Shown piece after piece: positions 6,538 to 10,734 of a stretch of DNA of 10,734 nt (position 1 is its first letter; each line of letters opens with the position of its first letter). The translations under genes were made by a program, and so were the position numbers. The stretch comes from Elusimicrobiaceae bacterium (lineage in GTDB: Bacteria; Elusimicrobiota; Elusimicrobia; Elusimicrobiales; Elusimicrobiaceae): NCBI GenBank assembly GCA_024405075.1, contig JAKSPG010000031.1, positions 1-10,734 on the forward strand, in the 5' to 3' direction. Under the pieces are notes generated by a model. The model was not told where the DNA came from and searched no databases. It worked only from the letters and a program-made list of their open reading frames with translations.

Positions 6538-6744
6538 CTATTCTTTAATTACCGTAATGGCGATATCCGGGCACATGCGGTAACACATCGCACAGCCGAT
6601 GCAATTTTCGGGGTGTTGCATAGCAGCGGGGAAATACCCTTTTTTACTAATGGTTTTGGACGGTCCCAGGCATTTCTTCGGGCATACGTCCACACACAAA
6701 TAACACGCTTTGCAGCGGTTGGGGTCTACTTCAATTCTCGGCAT
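6538..6744 (-). CDS. 2-oxoacid:ferredoxin oxidoreductase, delta subunit (2[4Fe-4S] ferredoxin)
   Basis: This 68-residue ferredoxin-like subunit carries electrons from the thiamine diphosphate site to free ferredoxin. Two [4Fe-4S] motifs are complete: C11-x2-C14-x2-C17-x3-C21-P and C48-x2-C51-x2-C54-x3-C58-P. C25 is an extra cysteine. I chose the ATG at 6744 (MPRIEVDPNRC), the canonical start of this subunit, over a start at 6816 whose first 24 residues look like untranslated leader and contain the promoter region. An AGGAGG at 6753-6748 stands only three bases from this ATG, shorter than usual, which may lower translation. It is the first gene of the operon; the alpha gene follows after 12 bp. 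Confidence 0.9.
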   Translation of the reverse strand: MPRIEVDPNRCKACYLCVDVCPKKCLGPSKTISKKGYFPAAMQHPENCIGCAMCYRMCPDIAITVIKE

Positions 6745-6786
6745 AAGCCTCCTGCGGCCTGGGTTTGAAAACAAGCCTATATTATG

Positions 6787-6816
6787 AGTATATTTTTTTT
6801 GGGGGTAACTTCGCAA
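6787..6816 (-). promoter_or_regulatory. Promoter of the 2-oxoacid oxidoreductase operon
   Basis: On the minus strand TTGCGA (6816-6811) and TATACT (6792-6787) are separated by 18 bp that include a run of eight As. The predicted start is near 6780, about 35 bp before the ferredoxin-subunit ATG. This suggests the operon has its own promoter and does not depend on the upstream MFS gene. Confidence 0.6.
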
Positions 6817-6836
6817 TAAATCAAATGGACGAGGTT

Positions 6837-8012
6837 TTATTTTTTACCCGCTTGATAGCAGAAGAATAGGCCCGGCAGGATTACCAACGTGCCTAACAAA
6901 AAGGCCCCTTTCAAGTTCCAATAATCGGACAACAACCCCAGTAACGTCGGCGATAGGGCATCCCCCAGCAAGTGGATAATGCAAATGTTTACAGCAAATG
7001 CCGTGGCCCGCACAGCCGCGGGGGTGGTATCTACCAGCGCGGCGGCAATTGCCCCTGTTGGTAAGAAAAGAAATAAAACGGCTAGGCCAAAGAAAATAAG
7101 TGCGGCACATACGTGCGAAGCGGCCAACCCCAACCACAGCGGTAACACGCAACCCGCCAAAGAAAGGGCCATTACCTCGTAATACGCCCGGGGCGATTTT
7201 TGCGACCGTCGCTGGGCCAACTCTCCGCCCAAAAACGTGCCCGCCGCGCCACACACAATCACAAGTCCCCCAAACCATGTACCCGCTTGCGCGGCCGTAA
7301 CGTGTAAATAACGAACCAGATAGGTCGGCGCCCAGGCCGAAAAACCACCCATCACAAACGTAACCACCGTTTGAACCAAACACACGTATAAAAACGGTTT
7401 ATTGCGAAATAGCTGTATATAATCTGTTAGTCGCGGCAACTCGCTAGCTGTTTTAGGCAACCGGGCCGCGTCCGGCAAAAACCACGCCGCCAACGCCAAA
7501 AACACCCCCGGCACACCGACTACCATAAACGCCAGCCGCCAGCCCCATGCTTGGCCCAGTATACCGCCCAGCGCATACCCCAGCGCGCTGCCCAGCGGCA
7601 ACGCTAAACCGAACAAGGCCAGTACGCGGGCATGCTTTTCTTTGGGGTAGTGCTCCGCCAAAAAGGGCTGGGCCATGGTGGTAAATCCGCCCTCGCCCAC
7701 ACCGATAAATCCGCGCGCCGCTAACAGGTGGCTAAAATTTTTGGCGGCCCCACTGGCCAGGGTAGCCAAACTCCACACCAGCGCACTAAAGCTGATTAAC
7801 TTCGGCCGCGCGAAACGGTCCGCCAGCAACCCCGCCACAGGAGCATAACACAAATAAACTAAAATAAAGGCAGAAGCCAACGCACCTAATTGTAAATCGG
7901 TTAAGTGTAAATCGGTTTGCAACAGCGGGAAAACAGCGTACAGCACTTGCCTGTCCACATAGTTAAACAGGTTGAGCAAAAACAAGACCCCAAAAATACG
8001 CCGTGTATTCAT
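6837..8012 (-). CDS. MFS transporter, Spinster-like
   Basis: A 391-residue major facilitator superfamily permease with about 12 predicted membrane helices and no other domain. The N-terminal NLFNYVDRQVLYAVFPLL is typical of the Spinster-like and related MFS branch. The first cytoplasmic loop carries the MFS A-motif as GLLADRFARPKLIS, and ARGFIGVGEGGF in helix 4 is the RGxGE-type motif shared with that branch. Substrate is unknown; bacterial relatives are labelled as transporters of organic anions, sugars or lipids, but sequence alone does not decide. The start at 8012 (MNTRRIFG) has only a weak purine-rich ribosome site. It is divergent from the pilin gene across a 66 bp AT-rich gap, and its stop lies 92 bp before the ferredoxin-subunit start with a separate promoter between, so it is probably its own transcription unit. 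Confidence 0.88.
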   Translation of the reverse strand: MNTRRIFGVLFLLNLFNYVDRQVLYAVFPLLQTDLHLTDLQLGALASAFILVYLCYAPVAGLLADRFARPKLISFSALVWSLATLASGAAKNFSHLLAARGFIGVGEGGFTTMAQPFLAEHYPKEKHARVLALFGLALPLGSALGYALGGILGQAWGWRLAFMVVGVPGVFLALAAWFLPDAARLPKTASELPRLTDYIQLFRNKPFLYVCLVQTVVTFVMGGFSAWAPTYLVRYLHVTAAQAGTWFGGLVIVCGAAGTFLGGELAQRRSQKSPRAYYEVMALSLAGCVLPLWLGLAASHVCAALIFFGLAVLFLFLPTGAIAAALVDTTPAAVRATAFAVNICIIHLLGDALSPTLLGLLSDYWNLKGAFLLGTLVILPGLFFCYQAGKK

Positions 8013-8078
8013 CTTACTTATTTTATAAAAAAAAGACTTATCCCAAAATTTTTATATAATAAACTATCGGAGGAACAT
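8013..8078. promoter_or_regulatory. Divergent AT-rich promoter region for pilin (+) and MFS gene (-)
   Basis: For the pilin, TATAAT is at 8055-8060 with no clear -35, and GGAGG at 8069-8073 stands five bases before the ATG at 8079. For the MFS gene, the minus strand holds TATAAA-like sequence around 8027-8022 close to its start. A run of eight As at 8024-8033 falls in the middle. The two start regions may overlap, so the genes could interfere with each other's expression. Confidence 0.5.
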
Positions 8079-8549
8079 ATGAAAAAAGGTTTTACACTTA
8101 TTGAATTACTGATTGTGATTGTAGTAGTCGGCGTACTGGTAACGATAGCGTTGCCCAAATATCAAGCATCGTTGGAACGGGGACGCTCCATGGAAGCCAT
8201 CTCCAACTTAAAGGCCGCCAGCGACTTAATTAACACGCATTACGTCATGAACGATAACAACTACGTGCGCACGGATTTAGTAAATAGTAACGGATATTTC
8301 CTAACGGACGGATTTATCAAAGGAAAATTCTTTTCCAACCCGGTATGGGCCGTACCGGAAGCCGGGTCCACCACCCAACAAATTAGCGTAACGCGCGTAG
8401 GCGGCGATTACGTACTGACCGCTATTAACCAAAACGGGGAACTGCGCATGATTACGTGTACCGGTTCGGAAGCGAGCGACCGGTGCCCGGAAATCGGCAT
8501 GGAGCTGGACCCGCTTGACGAAACCTACAAAATGGATTTAAGAAATTAG
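8079..8549 (+). CDS. Type IV pilin / pseudopilin-like protein
   Basis: The 156-residue protein starts with MKKGFTLIELLIVIVVVG: a four-residue leader cleaved by prepilin peptidase after Gly4, F as first mature residue, E at mature position 5 and a hydrophobic helix that anchors the subunit in the inner membrane and forms the filament core. The globular part has a Cys pair near the C-terminus (ITCTGSEASDRCPEIGM), the likely disulfide-bounded D-region. I chose the ATG at 8079 because of the GGAGG five bases upstream and the leader motif; a longer in-frame extension to 7917 would overlap the MFS gene and is rejected. No pilus assembly genes are near. Single scattered pilin genes of this form are a reason to suspect an Elusimicrobium-like host. 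It may be a filament subunit, minor pilin or type II secretion pseudopilin. Confidence 0.93.
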   Translation: MKKGFTLIELLIVIVVVGVLVTIALPKYQASLERGRSMEAISNLKAASDLINTHYVMNDNNYVRTDLVNSNGYFLTDGFIKGKFFSNPVWAVPEAGSTTQQISVTRVGGDYVLTAINQNGELRMITCTGSEASDRCPEIGMELDPLDETYKMDLRN

Positions 8550-8573
8550 TTTTCGTTACATCTAAATAAATAT

Positions 8574-8597
8574 CCCCCCGCATAGCGGGGGGTTTTT
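8574..8597 (+). terminator. Strong intrinsic terminator of the pilin gene
   Basis: Six Cs plus GC (8574-8581) pair with GC plus six Gs (8585-8592) in a perfect 8 bp stem with an ATA loop, followed by TTTTT (8593-8597). It ends 25 bp after the pilin stop. Confidence 0.92.
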
Positions 8598-8600
8598 CAC

Positions 8601-8643
8601 AGGCGGGTAAAACCCTTGCCTACTAGCCTAGGGCTAAAAGCCC
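8601..8643 (-). repeat. Candidate right-end hairpins of the IS200 element
   Basis: Three small palindromes cluster here: AGGCGGGT/ACCCTTGCCT (8601-8621), GCCTA/TAGGGC (8618-8634) with a CTAGCC-type loop, and GGGCT/AGCCC (8631-8643), which overlaps the tnpA stop codon. The middle one shares AGTAGGC with the left-end hairpin on the minus strand. One of them is probably the transposase recognition hairpin, but which one is uncertain. Confidence 0.4.
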
Positions 8644-9125
8644 TTCTTAACTGCCTGCCACACGCGACTCCCTACGCTTTGTTTGAAAGGATCTGTATCA
8701 AATGGCAACCTATCGCCTAATTCATCCTCTTTTAATTGATTCTTGATGTATTGGGCTATCTTCGCTTTATCTTTTCCTACCGTGTCTACATAGTACCCTT
8801 TACACCAAAACTCTCGGTTCCGATATTTGTACTTGAGATTTCCCCATTTCTCGTAGATTAGTAGGCTACTTTTACCTTTGAGAAAACCCATAAAACTTGA
8901 TACCGCTATTTTCGGGGAAATCTCAAGTAACATGTGTATATGATCTGGGCAAACTTCAGCTTCTATTATATTCACTTTTTTCCATTCGCATAATTTGCGT
9001 AAAATTTGCCCAATCTCCAATCTCTTGTCCTCGTAAAATACCTTACGCCGATATTTAGGCGCGAACACAACGTGATATTTACAATTCCAACGCGTATGTG
9101 ATAGACTTTTGATGTCATTATCCAT
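8634..9125 (-). CDS. tnpA: IS200/IS605-family Y1 transposase TnpA
   Basis: TnpA is a single-stranded-DNA transposase that excises and inserts the element by HUH/tyrosine chemistry at hairpin-guided sites. The 163-residue protein is full length for the family. The metal-binding HUH motif is H62-I-H64 in CPDHIHMLLEI, and the catalytic tyrosine with its partner glutamine is Y126-x3-Q130 in AQYIKNQ, preceded by GYYVDTVG. The N-terminal CKYHVVFAPKYRRKVF is also characteristic. All catalytic residues are present, so the enzyme is predicted active. The start at 9125 has AGGAGG eight bases upstream, but that site lies within or against the arm of a long hairpin, so translation should be low. The frame is intact, suggesting a recent or still mobile copy. 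Confidence 0.96.
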   Translation of the reverse strand: MDNDIKSLSHTRWNCKYHVVFAPKYRRKVFYEDKRLEIGQILRKLCEWKKVNIIEAEVCPDHIHMLLEISPKIAVSSFMGFLKGKSSLLIYEKWGNLKYKYRNREFWCKGYYVDTVGKDKAKIAQYIKNQLKEDELGDRLPFDTDPFKQSVGSRVWQAVKKGF

Positions 9126-9134
9126 AGTAATGAC

Positions 9135-9190
9135 CTCCTTTTGTTTGAAGTAGGCTGCTAGTACAGCCTACTTCATTGTAACAAAAGGAG
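9135..9190 (-). promoter_or_regulatory. Left-end hairpin of the IS that sequesters the tnpA ribosome site
   Basis: An inner stem TGAAGTAGGCTG (9146-9157) / CAGCCTACTTCA (9164-9175) has a 6-base loop. An outer stem CTCCTTTTGTT (9135-9145) / AACAAAAGGAG (9180-9190) continues it after a 4-base bulge. In the transcript, the outer stem pairs nearly all of the AGGAGG of tnpA (9139-9134), leaving only its last base unpaired. The inner stem is the likely transposase-binding left-end hairpin. Hiding of the ribosome site by a leader stem-loop is known for IS200 and limits transposase made from read-through transcripts. Confidence 0.85.
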
Positions 9191-9227
9191 TTTTTATTAT
9201 CCGCCTCATCGGTGAAACCTTAACGGA

Positions 9228-9248
9228 ACCCCGGGCGAAACCCGGGGT
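9228..9248 (-). terminator. Hairpin terminator of the secreted-protein gene
   Basis: ACCCCGGG (9228-9235) and CCCGGGGT (9241-9248) form a perfect 8 bp GC-rich stem with a 5-base loop, 27 bp past the stop codon at 9275. On the minus strand only TT-CCG-TT follows, so the T-tract is poor. It may terminate inefficiently and allow read-through into the IS. Confidence 0.6.
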
Positions 9249-9274
9249 ATGTTGTAGTTATAATTCTCTATTTT

Positions 9275-10069
9275 TTATTTAGAAGCTTGTTCTAACACCT
9301 GGGCAAATGTTTCCAATACTTCCCATTCGTTGTTTTGTTGCGCCCACTGTGCTAAATACTTTCTTTGTCCGGCAATGGTAACCGGTTGGTTCAGCTCACT
9401 GGCAACCAAACGGGCCAACGTCGGATTTTGTTGGACGTCATACAAAGCAAAGTATTTATCCGCCAAGGTGATCAAGGCCTGGCTGACGTTAGAGGGATAC
9501 GTAGCGTTTGTCGCATTCATTTGTTTGATACCGTTACGGAACCCTTCCATAGCTTGCCGCATTTGAACATATTCCTGGGCTTCTTGTTCATTCTGCATAG
9601 CCAAGTAAAGCTGCAAGGACTCGTGGAACTTACTCAACTTATCTTCGTCTATCACTCCATCGTGGTAGTTGTATTGCAAGGCTTCCACCAACTTATCTTT
9701 CACAAAAATATCCCGATCCCAACCCGTCCGTATCGGCGCATTGATCTCTTGTGCCAACTTCCAAGCTTCTACGCCCGGAGTTGTTACCGCGAAAGCCCGG
9801 AAGTCTTCGCCCAACCAAAAGATATCTTGCATAATCAACGTATAATCTTCACTTTTCATCTGCCCGACATCCTGGATCAGCTTTTGCAACTTTTCCAACA
9901 CTTCTCTAGCAGCCAAAGAATCTTTCGCTTGGACTTGTTGCATCACCCGCCCTACTTTACTTGCTAGATTTGCTTTTTCCAAACGCGCTACTTTCCGGGT
10001 TTGGTTTTGTGCAAACAACGTAGGTGCCGCTACTGCCATAACCAACACTGCCCACAATACTTTTTTCAT
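9275..10069 (-). CDS. Secreted helix-rich protein of unknown function
   Basis: A 264-residue protein that I do not recognise. The first 20 residues (MKKVLWAVLVMAVAAPTLFA) are a classical Sec signal peptide with likely cleavage before QNQTRK; there is no lipobox cysteine, and the mature chain appears to lack cysteine altogether. The rest looks almost wholly helical, rich in Gln, Glu, Ala and Leu, with segments such as AKDSLAAREVLEKLQKLIQD and ALITLADKYFALYD. Later parts read like repeated helical hairpins, perhaps a periplasmic scaffold or binding protein; this is only a shape-based guess. The start has AAGGAG six bases upstream. It has its own promoter and a GC-rich hairpin at its end, so it is probably monocistronic. 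Confidence 0.85.
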   Translation of the reverse strand: MKKVLWAVLVMAVAAPTLFAQNQTRKVARLEKANLASKVGRVMQQVQAKDSLAAREVLEKLQKLIQDVGQMKSEDYTLIMQDIFWLGEDFRAFAVTTPGVEAWKLAQEINAPIRTGWDRDIFVKDKLVEALQYNYHDGVIDEDKLSKFHESLQLYLAMQNEQEAQEYVQMRQAMEGFRNGIKQMNATNATYPSNVSQALITLADKYFALYDVQQNPTLARLVASELNQPVTIAGQRKYLAQWAQQNNEWEVLETFAQVLEQASK

Positions 10070-10115
10070 AACACGCTCCTTTGTAGTATGGGGAGTTCAA
10101 CCTCTCCCTACATAT

Positions 10116-10144
10116 ACTATACCGTTTCTGTATTTCCGCTACAA
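10116..10144 (-). promoter_or_regulatory. Promoter of the secreted-protein gene
   Basis: On the minus strand TTGTAG (10144-10139) and TATAGT (10121-10116) are exactly 17 bp apart. The leader that follows contains a GGGAG/CTCCC hairpin before the ribosome site AAGGAG (10081-10076). Confidence 0.65.
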
Positions 10145-10174
10145 GGGTCTTTGGACCCACGAGTCCTCTGGGCC
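10145..10174 (-). terminator. Possible terminator hairpin behind the aminopeptidase gene
   Basis: GGGTC (10145-10149) and GACCC (10154-10158) form a 5 bp hairpin, and an alternative pairing of GGACCCA with TGGGCC (10153-10174) is possible. No T-run follows on the minus strand; the next bases are the -35 box of the downstream gene. Function as a terminator is uncertain. Confidence 0.35.
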
Positions 10175-10180
10175 TTTTGG

Positions 10181-10734
10181 CTAGTAGCTAAACTCCCCAC
10201 CGTCGTAAATAGTAACGGTGGTACCGTTTTTAAGCCGGGCGGTTACTTTTTTATTTTCCGTATTGATTAAATCCCAGTGGAGCGACGAATCGTTAAACCC
10301 TAACTTTTCTTTCAACTTTTTATCCAATTTTGCTTGCGGGCCGGTCAGCGTATCGGCGTAACTGGCGCCGACGGCTACGTGGCAGTTGCCGTATTTCCCG
10401 CCGAAGTTTTCATCGTACAGAATATCGGCCATGAATTTAGTGATTTTGGAAAACCGCCTGTCGGTAAGCGAAAACTCACCGATTTGGCTGGCTCCGCGGT
10501 CCATGGCCAGCATTTTACGCACGAACTCGGCACCTTGCTCGGCATCCGCTTTAACAACGCGCCCATTTTTGAACTCCAAACGTACCCCTTTAACGTAGTT
10601 GCCGCTTCGGTACGAGGACAAATCGGCAAAGTATACCCCGCGCGTACCGCGCCAATCGGGCGAGGTAAAAATTTCAAACGACGGTACATTACACCCGCCA
10701 CCCGCAATAAACTGGCGGTTTTCGCCCAGTCGAA
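10181..10734 (-). CDS. M29-family metallo-aminopeptidase, C-terminal part
   Basis: The minus-strand frame is open from the window edge to a TAG at 10183-10181, giving about 183 C-terminal residues; the start lies outside the window. The sequence has the hallmarks of family M29 (aminopeptidase T/AmpS): NVPSFEIFTSPDWRGTRG, GEFSLTDRRFSKITKFMADILYDEN, GNCHVAVGASYADTL and LHWDLI. The expected two-metal ligands and catalytic residues are all visible: Glu in PSFEIFT, Glu in GEFSL, His and Tyr in HVAVGASY, and His and Asp in HWD. The enzyme removes N-terminal residues from peptides in the cytoplasm, which would feed the 2-oxoacid oxidoreductase route with amino acids. An internal TTG at 10621 is not the start, since homologous sequence continues upstream of it. 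Confidence 0.92.
   Translation of the reverse strand, partial: RLGENRQFIAGGGCNVPSFEIFTSPDWRGTRGVYFADLSSYRSGNYVKGVRLEFKNGRVVKADAEQGAEFVRKMLAMDRGASQIGEFSLTDRRFSKITKFMADILYDENFGGKYGNCHVAVGASYADTLTGPQAKLDKKLKEKLGFNDSSLHWDLINTENKKVTARLKNGTTVTIYDGGEFSY

Larger units (their letters stand above)
8600..9190 (-). mobile_element. IS200-type insertion sequence carrying only tnpA
   Basis: A single-gene element of roughly 600 bp in the gap between the convergent pilin and secreted-protein genes. It holds a Y1 HUH transposase and subterminal hairpins on both sides and no tnpB accessory gene, which is the IS200 layout. Such elements have no terminal inverted repeats and make no target duplication, so the exact ends cannot be read by eye; I place them near 8600 (right end) and 9190 (left end). 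The element is visibly more AT-rich than its neighbours. Confidence 0.75.

Noticed and set aside
6745..6816. Longer start of the ferredoxin-like subunit at 6816
   Set aside because: The extra 24 residues are unlike the family and span the predicted promoter and Shine-Dalgarno sequence.
6844..7383. 179-codon minus-strand frame inside the MFS gene
   Set aside because: It is a shifted-frame shadow of the MFS coding region with no start signal and no recognisable protein character.
7917..8078. N-terminal extension of the pilin by 54 codons
   Set aside because: It would overlap the start of the divergent MFS gene, and the prepilin leader with a GGAGG site shows that translation starts at 8079.

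Overview
The window reads as the chromosome of a strictly anaerobic, fermentative Gram-negative-type bacterium, most likely a gut member of the Elusimicrobiota (Elusimicrobium-like). That placement is an inference from three things: the style of the single type IV pilin (very short leader, C-terminal Cys pair followed by Gly-Met), a ferredoxin-linked 2-oxoacid oxidoreductase, and a short-type alpha-glucan phosphorylase. No 16S or other marker gene is present to prove it.

Layout, left to right. 1-225 (+) is the C-terminal end of a DUF1646-type membrane protein. 296-2851 (+) is an alpha-glucan phosphorylase, followed by a tRNA-Phe (GAA) with its own promoter and a T-tract. From about 3084 to 8012 everything is on the minus strand. 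Read 5' to 3' this is: a Spinster-like MFS transporter; a four-gene 2-oxoacid:ferredoxin oxidoreductase operon in the order ferredoxin (delta), alpha, beta, gamma; the tRNA wobble methylase TrmL; then about 260 nt of highly structured non-coding sequence leading to a 56-residue coiled-coil protein gene. A type IV pilin (8079-8549, +) with a strong terminator is divergent from the MFS gene. Next comes a stand-alone IS200-type element whose transposase start region is locked in a long hairpin. Last are a secreted helical protein of unknown function (9275-10069, -) and the C-terminal part of an M29 aminopeptidase (10181 to the window end, -).

Metabolic picture: glycogen breakdown to glucose-1-phosphate, plus peptide hydrolysis (aminopeptidase) and oxidative decarboxylation of amino-acid-derived 2-oxoacids with ferredoxin as electron acceptor. 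This fits a fermenter using sugars and amino acids.

The most unusual part is 3255-3530 on the minus strand. It has a promoter whose -10 box overlaps the trmL stop codon, then a leader in which at least five segments can pair in mutually exclusive ways (E:A, A:B, B:C, C:D). One of these helices is directly followed by seven Ts. Downstream is a small gene with an uninterrupted five-heptad repeat. It resembles an attenuator or riboswitch-like leader, or an independent structured small RNA, and I could not match it to a known class.
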